Below, piece after piece: positions 16,568-25,844 of a DNA stretch of 64,000 nt (positions within the stretch are counted from its first letter, which is position 1; every line of letters starts with the position of its first letter). Position numbers and translations under genes: made by a program. This stretch comes from Flavobacterium sp. YJ01 (GTDB taxonomy: Bacteria > Bacteroidota > Bacteroidia > Flavobacteriales > Flavobacteriaceae): contig NZ_CP119757.1 of NCBI RefSeq assembly GCF_029320955.1, forward strand, positions 1-64,000, in the 5' to 3' direction. The notes under the pieces are model-generated. The model ran no database searches, was not told the DNA's origin, and worked only from the letters and a program-made list of their open reading frames with translations.

Positions 16568-17071
16568 ATGAAATATGTAACCAATTTAAATCTACAGATG
16601 AAAATCAAAAAACAAGTTGGCAAAAATGAATTAATAAAAACTTTATTGTTATCTATATTTTTGATTAGTTCCAATTTTATTTTTGCTCAAAACGATATTT
16701 TTTTTGAAACCTATTATAAAAATAGGGCTGATTTAAAATTTACTGAAGAAAGATTTAGTTTCAAGTTTATAGCCGAAGAAAAAATACTAGTACAAAATGA
16801 CATAGATTTAAATGTTCAAAAAAAATACTTTGTAAACTTTTTCGATAGCGCTTACACTAAAGATTCTGCAAATTACATGGTTGCCTATGCCGAAGATTTA
16901 AATAAACATTACGAAGTATATAAAAACACCGATGTAAGAATGTTTACGATAATTTATGACAAGAAAAATGGTGAAATTTTAGCATTAAAAATTCAGAGAA
17001 TTGAAGAAAACAAATTAAATGACTTCTATCTCACTAGAAAAGGAAAAGAGATTCTTAAATTTAATGAATAA
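16568..17071 (+). CDS. Secreted hypothetical protein
   Basis: The product has a signal peptide (KTLLLSIFLISSNFIFAQ, cleavage likely after AQ). The frame opens at 16568, but a second Met at 16601 (MKIKKQVGKNELIK) gives a more normal N-terminus and may be the true start. The mature 125 residues are charged and show no known domain. The last part alternates strands (MFTIIYDKKNGEILALKIQR). It is probably periplasmic or exposed at the surface. There is no clear functional link to the neighbouring genes. Confidence 0.55.
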   Translation: MKYVTNLNLQMKIKKQVGKNELIKTLLLSIFLISSNFIFAQNDIFFETYYKNRADLKFTEERFSFKFIAEEKILVQNDIDLNVQKKYFVNFFDSAYTKDSANYMVAYAEDLNKHYEVYKNTDVRMFTIIYDKKNGEILALKIQRIEENKLNDFYLTRKGKEILKFNE

Positions 17072-17285
17072 AAAACCAGACAATAACATACATCAAAGCA
17101 AATTAAAAAATGTAAGCATGTATCAAACAGCTATATTATTACCCTTGCAATCGGAACTCATGGCCGTTGAAATATAATAAATGGGTGTTATAATTGAAGG
17201 CAATCAAAATTCAAGAATAACTCAAAATGAGGGCAAAATTGTAACAGATTAATTCTCTTCTTTAAAAAAAACAAGTGACTATATT

Positions 17286-20200
17286 ATGAATAAAGGAAAA
17301 ATACTTTCTTCTAAACTTATCATTCCTAAACCCAAAAAAGAGGAAATAAAAAATAATATAAACCTTTTTACACGTGGTAGTATTGTAAAAGCTACAATTT
17401 CTAAGATTATTGCTCCATCTCAAATCATAATTGAATATGTTGACGGATATATAGGCAGGCTTTCCTTAATTGATATTTCTTGGTCGCTTCCAGAAAGTGA
17501 ACAAGAATTTAAAATGTATAAAGTTGGAGATCAAATTAAATGTGTTGTTTTTGACGTAAATGAAGTTAATAAGCAAGTTATTTTAACTCAAAAGCATCTC
17601 GTTAATCCTATTAATCAAACAATAAAATGGGAACGACTTGAACGAGGAGAAGAGTTTGATGTTGAAATCATTCAGGATTTGGATAGTACTTATCTTGTTC
17701 AAACCAAAAATAAATTATTTGGGATTGTTAGAAAATCACTTCTAAATAATCAAACAAAAGATTTACGTTTAAAAATCAATAACAAACTTGATGATTCAAG
17801 TTTACTAGATTTTGTTCCATGCGATCAGGAACAATTTGATGATTTTGAAATTGAAGAACCATTAAAAGATCATTTGAATTTTATTGAAGAAGACTTACAG
17901 TCATTTACTAAATTCAAAAAAACACTTCTTGGACAAAGTGCTAATGATAAAGAAATTCAAATAATAAAAAAAGGATTTGATTTAGACGCTAATATTTTTA
18001 GTAAAGAGATTGACACAGGTATAACTTTATACATTCAATTTTTACTTAATAGTTCAGCATTCGAAACTGATTTTAAACAAAAAGCTATTCCTTATTATTT
18101 AAATGAAGTTGAATATAATATTGAAAATGAAAAAGCAGTTCTTGAAATATTATCAAACCAAAAGTATTGGATAAAAATTAATAAACGCATAGAAGAACAT
18201 AAAAATAACAGTAAAGAATTAATTACAATATTTGATTTTTCAATATACAACGAAGAGATAAATCTTTACGGGTTTATTGAAATCTATAAGGATAATAAAA
18301 ATGTAAAATTTGGAATAACCAATTTCAGTATTGGTCAAAATTTAGGTTTTGCATCAAAAATTAAAAAAGATAGTACTAAAAATGGTTCTTTCTTATTCAA
18401 TAACAAACTTAAGGTTGTAAGTCCATTAGCTTCTTTACCTTTCGATAATACTCAAAAACAATTTCTGGACTACTGTTTGACAAAGCTAGAATGTTTTGAA
18501 ATTATTGAAAAACTAAAACTTGACACAGGTGAAATATTAAAGCAAGAGGGAAGAACGTTAGCAATAATTGATAAGTTTTTAGAATATCAAATTAGCTTAT
18601 TAGCTATTGATAATACTAATGTTTTTATTGAAAAATTTGAAAAAATTAATAGTAATTCAGATGGCATTTCCATAAAGTTACCAAGAGAAATTGGCGACAA
18701 ATTTGAACTTGAGGAAGGAATTGTAAATATAAAACTATATCAAAAAGAAAAACTAGCAAAATTTTCAGAAGGTTTTATTTCAATTCAAGAAGACAATTAT
18801 ATACTAAAATTTAATAGAGATATTAATCTAGAAACATTACAAAATGGTTTTTATTTAGATAAAAAGGTTTCAACCTGGCAATTTGATATTCAACGTGAGA
18901 TAATTAAAGATTTTTTAGAAAAAAAAATTAAAATAGATCATATTGAATCACTATTGGTTAATCCATCAAAAGTTAAATCACCAATTCTAAAAAATATAAA
19001 TTTTAAAAATGAAGATTTACGAAGAACAGAGTTAGAACAATCCAATAATATTCAAGTTAGAGCTGTAAAAAAAGCAATTGGAAATCAGAATATTTTTTTA
19101 GTACAAGGTCCTCCCGGTACAGGAAAAACAACAGTAATTGCAGAGATAATAGAACAATTAACTTCCAATAATGAAAAAATATTAGTTTCAGGTCAAAATC
19201 ACGTCGCGGTTGATAATGTACTTGAAAAAATTGCTAAAAACCCAAATCTAAATCTATTACGTGTTGGAAACCCTGAAAGAATAGATAGCGGCTTAATAAA
19301 ATATTGCTATCATAATCTGGCAGAAGAATACAAGATAGACTACAAATTATTTATTAAGAATCAAAAAATACTGACTGAACTTTTTTTGGATTTTGTTAAA
19401 AAAGACATTAATTCTAAAGATAGATTACTGATTTTCAATAAAAAAGTAAATGATTTAATTATTGGTTATAACTATCTAAAAGATACCTTTAAAGAAAAGC
19501 ATTTCATTCTAAGAGATAGTTTAACAGGTTTGTCCATCAAGGAGCTTTTCGATACTATTCAAGCTTTATCTTTATGGGATGAATCTTTTAATAATGAATG
19601 TGAAGTTTTGCTGCAACCAATTATTTATAATTCAGTAGACGTTGTTTTTGCTACTTGTATCGGAATTAAAGGAGATAAAATATTTAAAGACAGTAATTTT
19701 AAATTCGACACAGTAATTATTGATGAGGCAGGTAAAGCTAATATTGCAGAAACATTAGTTGCTATTGAGCTTGGTAAAAAAGTAATCTTGGTTGGAGATC
19801 AAATGCAATTGCCTCCATACATGGATAGTTCTTTAATAGACAGAAAAGATCCAAATAGTTTTCCTAATTCTATTTATGGTAAGGATTACACAGATGATGA
19901 GATAGCTCACGCATTGACAACTTCTTTTTTTGAATTTATAATTAATAGAATTGAATCCAAACAATTTCCATCTGAAAATAAGGAAATGTTAAATTATCAG
20001 CATAGAATGCATCCTAATATTGGAAACTTTGTTTCAGATGCTTTTTATGGCGCAAAAGTTTTGATGGGCAGTAGAACTTCTCTAAATAAGATAAACATGC
20101 CGTTCCCATTCGATAAAGAAATTGTTTTTTTTGACACTTCAAATTCAAAAGACCCTTTTGAGCAGAAAGAAGAAAATTCAGTAAAAAATGATACCGAAGC

Positions 20201-21248
20201 CGAAATTATTACTGAGTTTGTTTTGCCTCAATTATTAGATAATAACATTAAAACAGAAAATATTGCAATTATTGCTCCTTATAAGTTTCAGGTTGCTAAT
20301 ATTAAAGAATTCATAAAAAAATCAACAGCTTGCAAAAATATTAATATTGACGTAGCAACATTAGATTCCTTTCAAGGAAAAGAATATGACATAATTATAT
20401 TTAGTTTCACTAGATCAACGGATCATAGTGCAGTGAAATCTATTGATGGCAAAAAAAAATATCTCAAAGTTGGATTTTTAGATGATGCCCGTAGATTAAA
20501 CGTAGCGTTCAGTAGAGCTAAAAAGAAATTAATATTGGTTGGTAATGAAGTAACTCTTACTAGCTCCCTTTCTCATTTTGATGGGATGTTTAATTATACA
20601 AAACTCTTTAGAAGATTAGTACAGCTAAGTAAAAATAGTGAAATGGGGAATTTTATAAATATAGCCGATTACCACCATAGCGGTTCATCTCCGTTTGATA
20701 ATTTCATTAAAAATCATAAAGAAAAAGAGGTTATTGATGCTGAATATAGATTTATAGGCAAACGAAATGATACTCCTTATGGTGTGTTTTTTCAAATAGA
20801 TAATTTTCTATGCTTACTTCCCATTTCATTTATATCAATTGGCTTATTGGAAGAAATAGAGAATTTTAATGTAGGCCAAAATTTAAAATTAGTCATTTAT
20901 AAATTTGATAAAGTAAATCAAAGAGTAACCCTAAATCTTCCTAAATCAGATGTAAATAATGAAGTCAAGCATAAAATTACTAAAGGAGGTGTTAAAGAGA
21001 CAATAGCTGAAAAGAAAAAAAGAATATGGATTGAAAATAAAGATAAGGCGAAAGTTGGAATGAAATACCGGGGTAAGATTGTACACATAGCAGATTTCGG
21101 GTACATAGTTGAATTTGAAAATGGTTTAGATGGATTGCTGCATATAACCAAAGTCCCTAAGGGTGTTAAACTTAATTTAAATCAATCAGTAGATGTGTCA
21201 ATAGCAAAAGTGGATTTTGGAAAACAACAAATTTCTTTAAAGTTATAG
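17286..21248 (+). CDS. SF1 helicase with S1-like domains at both ends
   Basis: The 1320-residue protein is a superfamily 1 helicase of the UPF1/DNA2-like type. S1 (OB-fold RNA-binding) domains lie at about 29-105 and perhaps 113-155. The motor follows: Walker A GPPGTGKTT near 608, DEAGKANIAE near 812, GDQMQLPP, then YQHRMHPNIGNF, DSFQGKEYD near 1030 and LNVAFSRAKKK near 1073. Two more S1-like segments close the protein, at about 1155-1225 and 1257-1320 (GKIVHIADFGYIVEF, GLDGLLHITKV). It should unwind or translocate along RNA or RNA-DNA hybrids using ATP. It is first of five tightly spaced genes with two CARF proteins and a PLD-like nuclease; only one base separates it from the next gene. Confidence 0.85.
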   Translation: MNKGKILSSKLIIPKPKKEEIKNNINLFTRGSIVKATISKIIAPSQIIIEYVDGYIGRLSLIDISWSLPESEQEFKMYKVGDQIKCVVFDVNEVNKQVILTQKHLVNPINQTIKWERLERGEEFDVEIIQDLDSTYLVQTKNKLFGIVRKSLLNNQTKDLRLKINNKLDDSSLLDFVPCDQEQFDDFEIEEPLKDHLNFIEEDLQSFTKFKKTLLGQSANDKEIQIIKKGFDLDANIFSKEIDTGITLYIQFLLNSSAFETDFKQKAIPYYLNEVEYNIENEKAVLEILSNQKYWIKINKRIEEHKNNSKELITIFDFSIYNEEINLYGFIEIYKDNKNVKFGITNFSIGQNLGFASKIKKDSTKNGSFLFNNKLKVVSPLASLPFDNTQKQFLDYCLTKLECFEIIEKLKLDTGEILKQEGRTLAIIDKFLEYQISLLAIDNTNVFIEKFEKINSNSDGISIKLPREIGDKFELEEGIVNIKLYQKEKLAKFSEGFISIQEDNYILKFNRDINLETLQNGFYLDKKVSTWQFDIQREIIKDFLEKKIKIDHIESLLVNPSKVKSPILKNINFKNEDLRRTELEQSNNIQVRAVKKAIGNQNIFLVQGPPGTGKTTVIAEIIEQLTSNNEKILVSGQNHVAVDNVLEKIAKNPNLNLLRVGNPERIDSGLIKYCYHNLAEEYKIDYKLFIKNQKILTELFLDFVKKDINSKDRLLIFNKKVNDLIIGYNYLKDTFKEKHFILRDSLTGLSIKELFDTIQALSLWDESFNNECEVLLQPIIYNSVDVVFATCIGIKGDKIFKDSNFKFDTVIIDEAGKANIAETLVAIELGKKVILVGDQMQLPPYMDSSLIDRKDPNSFPNSIYGKDYTDDEIAHALTTSFFEFIINRIESKQFPSENKEMLNYQHRMHPNIGNFVSDAFYGAKVLMGSRTSLNKINMPFPFDKEIVFFDTSNSKDPFEQKEENSVKNDTEAEIITEFVLPQLLDNNIKTENIAIIAPYKFQVANIKEFIKKSTACKNINIDVATLDSFQGKEYDIIIFSFTRSTDHSAVKSIDGKKKYLKVGFLDDARRLNVAFSRAKKKLILVGNEVTLTSSLSHFDGMFNYTKLFRRLVQLSKNSEMGNFINIADYHHSGSSPFDNFIKNHKEKEVIDAEYRFIGKRNDTPYGVFFQIDNFLCLLPISFISIGLLEEIENFNVGQNLKLVIYKFDKVNQRVTLNLPKSDVNNEVKHKITKGGVKETIAEKKKRIWIENKDKAKVGMKYRGKIVHIADFGYIVEFENGLDGLLHITKVPKGVKLNLNQSVDVSIAKVDFGKQQISLKL

Positions 21249-21249
21249 T

Positions 21250-22602
21250 ATGGGAATATTTAGTATAAATTATGAAAAGTTATATGACGATTTAATTCTC
21301 AAAGATGAGCAAATATTGGGCATGTTTTGTATTCAATATCCAATATATTGTATTCATTCAATTATTTTGGATAGAACACAAGACCCATTAGATAGTTTAG
21401 ACAAGGTAATCGTAGATTTTTTAGCAGCAAAACCCAACTATTCACAACAGCAACTAGCCGCATTACTTGGTGCTTCAAAGTCACTAATTGAATTCAGAAT
21501 AAACAAATTAATTTTTGACGGTCATTTAGTCGAAGATGGTAACAAGTATTATTTAAGCGAAATAGGTGTTGATGTTTTTATAAATAAAACGTTGCTTAGA
21601 CAGCATAAAAAATCATATGATTTTTACGTTGATGGTATTACTTTAAAACCACTTCCTAAGATATTTTACACATTTTACAGTTCCAAGTATATTAATGAAA
21701 GTGATTCTTACATACATACAAATTCATTAGGAAACTCAAGACTTGTAAAACCCTTTGGCCCTGATATTGTTCATACACCTCTTTCAAAGTCTTCAATAAT
21801 TGAAGAAATAATAAGTATCGATTTGCAAAACAGAGAAGATATGCATATTCCTTATGGTTTGGCTGAAATTGAAGATTTATCATTTTCAAAATTGACATTG
21901 CCTTCTATTGTTAATGTTACTAAAAAAGACGACCGCCTGAAAAAAGAATTGTTAGATGGGTTTCCAATTTATTCATTAGCAGATGGTAATTCATATTATG
22001 ATGCAGCAAGAAGAAATATTATATCTTTTGAAAACAACATTAAAGATAAAATTAAGAATCTTCAATTTAAGATCATTATCCCGAAGCAAAAAGAAGAAGG
22101 TAATTCCAAACCAATACTTACTTCGAATTGGCAGGAAATTGATAGACACAAAGACTGTGAGGATAAATGCTTTTCGTTTAGCAGTGAAGATTTAGAGAAA
22201 GTAATTGAAAAAACTTTTGAAATAAAAAATGCTCATTCTGAGAACATTGTAAATAGAGAATTTGAGATAAGTATAGATATCAATAAAGAAATGTTATTAA
22301 ATGCTCCAGATAGAAAAAGGCTAATTTCTAATATCATAAGAATGAGAGATTACAGGCCAGGAAATCCGGATAATAATGTACTCATTTTATATATCTATTA
22401 TAAAACAACAGACGAATTTGTAAAAAAGGTTGTTGCATTAAAAAAAATATTAAGTGAAATTACAATTTCTGGAATGGATATAGATTCATTCACTAGTATT
22501 TACCCTGAATATAAAGGCAACCTAAGAAATTATATGATAGCTGCCGGTGAATATGAGGCATTAGAGAAATTAGATATTAAACAACACATGTTAGCCATTT
22601 AA
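21250..22602 (+). CDS. Winged-helix protein of unknown function
   Basis: The 450-residue product starts one base after the helicase stop, so translation is probably coupled. Residues about 45-110 form a winged-helix fold (VIVDFLAAKPNYSQQQLAAL, GASKSLIEFRINKLIFDGHL, then a wing with NKYYLSEIG). The rest is not recognised. It includes a mixed alpha/beta stretch and a C-terminal part (NVLILYIYYKTTDEFVKKV, SGMDIDSFTSIYPEY). No signal peptide or membrane segment is present. It may be the nucleic-acid-reading or scaffolding part of the CARF system, or its regulator. Confidence 0.65.
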   Translation: MGIFSINYEKLYDDLILKDEQILGMFCIQYPIYCIHSIILDRTQDPLDSLDKVIVDFLAAKPNYSQQQLAALLGASKSLIEFRINKLIFDGHLVEDGNKYYLSEIGVDVFINKTLLRQHKKSYDFYVDGITLKPLPKIFYTFYSSKYINESDSYIHTNSLGNSRLVKPFGPDIVHTPLSKSSIIEEIISIDLQNREDMHIPYGLAEIEDLSFSKLTLPSIVNVTKKDDRLKKELLDGFPIYSLADGNSYYDAARRNIISFENNIKDKIKNLQFKIIIPKQKEEGNSKPILTSNWQEIDRHKDCEDKCFSFSSEDLEKVIEKTFEIKNAHSENIVNREFEISIDINKEMLLNAPDRKRLISNIIRMRDYRPGNPDNNVLILYIYYKTTDEFVKKVVALKKILSEITISGMDIDSFTSIYPEYKGNLRNYMIAAGEYEALEKLDIKQHMLAI

Positions 22603-22605
22603 GAT

Positions 22606-24054
22606 ATGATAATAAATTTAAAACATACTGATTATTTGGAAACTGGAGCGTTTATTAGTAACGAAAATGCTGAAACTTATAAAAATTACACTAAGAATGA
22701 ATCCGTATTTATAACCCAAAATAATACCGTAAGACTTAAAGAAGAATTGATTAAAATTATTAATGATAGTACTACTGTCCTCAAGATATGTAGTTTTATT
22801 ATAACGGATAAAGAAATATTTGATTTAATACTAGAAAAAGCAACAAGAACAAATGTCACAATATTTATTTTAACACAATTAGACAAATCGAAACTAAATA
22901 ATTTTACATCATTAAGTGAATTCTTGACAGAAGAAGAAATGAATGATAAAACTTCTACAATTCATTTGAATTATATAAAAAAACTACATGATAATGGTGT
23001 TCATATCAGAGCTTCTGAATCTGCTCACGCTAAGTTTATTATTGCCGATCGAGGATGCGGGTTTATCATGAGCGCTAATATAACGACACCGTCTTTAAAT
23101 GAAAATACGGAATCTGGAATTTACCTCGACAAAAATAGTAGTGAGGAATTAGATAAACTTTTTGATATAATTTATATCAAAGGAACAAATTACTCTGGAT
23201 TTACTAATTCGCTAAAAAAAGGTAAAATGATGGTAAACTACACTCAAGTAAATTATGCATTCGATAATCTGCCAAAGGCAGCTGACTCTAATTTAAGATT
23301 TACATATTTAGATAAAACATTCAATCTTCTTGATGAAATCACTAATATCATTGATAATTCCAATGAATTCATTTATTTATCAACATATAGTATTGTTGGT
23401 TTACAGCATATTGAAAGGCTAGTAAAGGCACTGGAAAATGCTGTGATTAGAGGTGTTAAAGTATTTTTATTTTGCAGAGGTATGAATTATAGAAATGATC
23501 ATTTATCAGCCTCAGAAGTTTTAGCTAAAATTGGGTGTGAAATTTTCGGAAATTATGACAATCATTCTAAGGGCATTATTTCAGAAACAGATGGATTAAT
23601 TTTTACGGCTAATATTGATGGAAATCATGGATTAATTAATGGATTTGAAGTGGGTTGTATATTGAATAAAAAACAAAGAGAAGATTTTCTTGATTTTCAT
23701 AAATATTTAATAAATCACAGTAATTATAAATATAAAATTGCTCCACAAAGAATTGATTTAATTAAAGCCTATATCAACTACGAAAAATATAAAAATATTT
23801 CACCTACACAGATCCCATCAGATCTAATTATAAAAGCAAATCTGAACATAAATGTGGAGAAAGATGATTTTCTGAAACTGCCAATTTTTTATGCAATATC
23901 AGATAAGAATACCCATTTAACTGTTGGGAATTACACATATGATTGCGTTTTTGAAGGCAATACCTTTACAATCGTTAAAAAACAATATTTTCAATATAAT
24001 AGAGAAAAATATTTACTTAAATTTTTTAATCTGACATTAGAAATAGTACAATGA
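22606..24054 (+). CDS. Phospholipase D-like protein with two HKD motifs
   Basis: The 482-residue protein has the paired HxK(x)4(D/E) motifs of the PLD superfamily. The first is HAKFIIAD (H141, K143, D148) with SANIT after it. The second is HSKGIISE (H320, K322, with E327 in place of D) followed by TANIDGNHG. Members of this family are nucleases or lipid hydrolases. In a defence locus with a helicase a nuclease role is more likely, as for DrmC of DISARM, which is also PLD-like. It has no signal peptide. It begins three bases after the winged-helix gene and overlaps the CARF gene by four bases. The last 100 residues have no known domain. Confidence 0.8.
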   Translation: MIINLKHTDYLETGAFISNENAETYKNYTKNESVFITQNNTVRLKEELIKIINDSTTVLKICSFIITDKEIFDLILEKATRTNVTIFILTQLDKSKLNNFTSLSEFLTEEEMNDKTSTIHLNYIKKLHDNGVHIRASESAHAKFIIADRGCGFIMSANITTPSLNENTESGIYLDKNSSEELDKLFDIIYIKGTNYSGFTNSLKKGKMMVNYTQVNYAFDNLPKAADSNLRFTYLDKTFNLLDEITNIIDNSNEFIYLSTYSIVGLQHIERLVKALENAVIRGVKVFLFCRGMNYRNDHLSASEVLAKIGCEIFGNYDNHSKGIISETDGLIFTANIDGNHGLINGFEVGCILNKKQREDFLDFHKYLINHSNYKYKIAPQRIDLIKAYINYEKYKNISPTQIPSDLIIKANLNINVEKDDFLKLPIFYAISDKNTHLTVGNYTYDCVFEGNTFTIVKKQYFQYNREKYLLKFFNLTLEIVQ

Positions 24055-24629
24055 AAAAACAGATACCGTATTTAAATGAATGGCTTGAACTAGCTAATTC
24101 AGGGAATTTTAATAAAGCTCAAGAGCTCTATTATGAAAATCTTTTTGAAGCTGTTATAGATAATTTTAAAAATAATTACCAAAACAGTATCCCGTCAGGT
24201 GGTGTATTGTTTTCAATTTTAGGATTTTCACCAGAACCAATTATTTTAACTGCAAAAGCAGTAAATCCAGAAAAACATATCATTTTTACGACCAATAGCA
24301 AAAGTGATGGAAATGATTATTTAGAAAAATTCTTAGAATCAAATTATAAAATGATTTACGTTGAAAATGAAAATTTTGAAACCATATACAAAGCATTGAA
24401 AGAAAATTTGATTTTAAATCCAAATTCAAATATGACTCTAGATATTACAGGTGGAAAAAAATCTATGGTAGCTGCTGCGAGTATATTTGGCAAAGATTAT
24501 GGCTGTAAAATTGTATATGTTGATTTTAAAGAATACTTGAAGGAGTTAAGAAAGCCAATGCCTGGTTCTGAAATTTTGAATATTGTATATGATCCCTTAG
24601 CTAATCAACCTGAAATTTTTATTTTATGA
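24051..24629 (+). CDS. CARF-domain protein without an effector domain
   Basis: The 192-residue protein starts with a short helical part (1-48) and then a Rossmann-like CARF domain. The hallmark motif is DITGGKKSM at 131-139, which in CARF proteins contacts cyclic oligoadenylate. A first strand and loop (GGVLFSILGFSPEP) precede it, and a last strand (CKIVYVDFKE) follows. No nuclease, HEPN or other output domain is attached. It could be a sensor that signals to its neighbours, or a ring nuclease that destroys the messenger. Its start overlaps the PLD gene and its stop overlaps the next gene, each by four bases. No Cas10 is encoded in the window. Confidence 0.8.
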   Translation: MKKQIPYLNEWLELANSGNFNKAQELYYENLFEAVIDNFKNNYQNSIPSGGVLFSILGFSPEPIILTAKAVNPEKHIIFTTNSKSDGNDYLEKFLESNYKMIYVENENFETIYKALKENLILNPNSNMTLDITGGKKSMVAAASIFGKDYGCKIVYVDFKEYLKELRKPMPGSEILNIVYDPLANQPEIFIL

Positions 24630-25738
24630 GACATCAAATCGCTTTAGTTGGAGGTCAACTATTACCAATATATCTAGGAATAAAAGAATTTAGCCCTGAT
24701 AAAATTCATTTTATTGTATCAAAAGAATCAATTGAAAGTCTTACTAATTTAAAGCCGATGATCAGCGGTATACCACAAAATGAGTATCGATGTAATGCTT
24801 TTGATTTTTATGAAATAAAGACAATTTGTGAAAGAATAATCCAAAAAATAGATCCAGAAGATACTATTACCTTTAATTTAACTGGAGGAACTAAAATAAT
24901 GGTATTGGCTTGTCAAGCAATCATCCATGAGAAAAGTTTAGATGGATTTTATATTAACCAAGATGATTCTTTTTTAGTCTTACCTTCATACGAAAGAAAA
25001 AGTATCAGTACTGAAATATCAGTAAAAGAATTTTTTGATATAACTGGACACAGCACATACAATTACAAAACCATAAAGGACTTTACAGAAGAAGATATAA
25101 AAACTGCTGAAAAGATTAAAAATTTTGCCAATAACGATTCTAGATATAAATTAATTATTGGCGCCTTCAGAAAGAAATATTTTAATAAAAATGATTCCCT
25201 ACCATCAAAAGGAAGTGAGTCAATAAATAGTGGCATTAAAGTGATTTGGGATCAAACATCACTAAATATCGAGTTTAAAAACAAAAATATTTTAAAATTA
25301 AACTCCAAAATAGCATATGATTTATTTTTCGAAGCTGTTTGGTGGGAGTTAATAGTCGCAAAAGAAATTATTAGTTTGAAAAACTATAAGGAGGTATTTT
25401 TAGGATTTGAACTTAATTTTAAATCTGATAAACAAGCGACTAAAAATGAAATAGATATTTTAATTAATACTGGGAAAAAATTAATTTTTATTGAATGTAA
25501 ATCAGGTTTTGTCAGACAGGAAGATATTAATAAAATGAAAATTGTAAAGCAGACTTATGGAGGTATAATAGCGAAATCTATTCTAGTTTGTCGTGAAATG
25601 CCTAATCAATCTATAATGGAAAAATGTAAAGAGTTAGATATCGAATTATTTTATTCATTTGCATTAAACATAGAAGTTAATCCTTTAAATAAGCTGTCTA
25701 AAGTTATCAATCAGTTAGAGCGAAAAGCATCAATTTAA
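24626..25738 (+). CDS. Card1/Can2-like CARF nuclease (DUF1887 type)
   Basis: The 370-residue protein joins an N-terminal CARF domain (LTGGTKIM at 85-92) to a C-terminal PD-(D/E)XK nuclease. The catalytic residues seen are E241 (WWELIVAKE), D277 (NEIDILIN) and E290-x-K292 (IECKSG). This is the layout of Card1 and Can2, which cut single-stranded or nicked nucleic acid when cyclic tetra-adenylate binds the CARF part. In type III CRISPR immunity the messenger comes from Cas10. No Cas10 or CRISPR array is seen in this window. It is the last gene of the five-gene cluster and overlaps the CARF-only gene by four bases (ATGA). Confidence 0.85.
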   Translation: MRHQIALVGGQLLPIYLGIKEFSPDKIHFIVSKESIESLTNLKPMISGIPQNEYRCNAFDFYEIKTICERIIQKIDPEDTITFNLTGGTKIMVLACQAIIHEKSLDGFYINQDDSFLVLPSYERKSISTEISVKEFFDITGHSTYNYKTIKDFTEEDIKTAEKIKNFANNDSRYKLIIGAFRKKYFNKNDSLPSKGSESINSGIKVIWDQTSLNIEFKNKNILKLNSKIAYDLFFEAVWWELIVAKEIISLKNYKEVFLGFELNFKSDKQATKNEIDILINTGKKLIFIECKSGFVRQEDINKMKIVKQTYGGIIAKSILVCREMPNQSIMEKCKELDIELFYSFALNIEVNPLNKLSKVINQLERKASI

Positions 25739-25844
25739 TTTATACTAGATATTTTGACACTATAACTTAGCATATGTATATATAAATTATGGGCAAGTTA
25801 CATCTGAAACAACGAGATATCAATCAAAATAAAATATTAAATTA

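Noticed and set aside
17181..17252. A 23-codon frame upstream of the helicase gene
   Set aside because: It is too short, has no partner motif or promoter, and may only be a fragment of a lost gene.
17286..25738. A DISARM system, because of a helicase and a PLD protein
   Set aside because: DISARM also needs a methyltransferase and the DrmA and DrmB proteins. The helicase here is SF1 UPF1-like with S1 domains, and the CARF proteins are not part of DISARM.
17286..25738. A type III CRISPR-Cas locus
   Set aside because: No Cas10, Csm/Cmr, Cas6, Cas1 or Cas2 gene and no repeat-spacer array is in the window. Only CARF-type accessory proteins are present.
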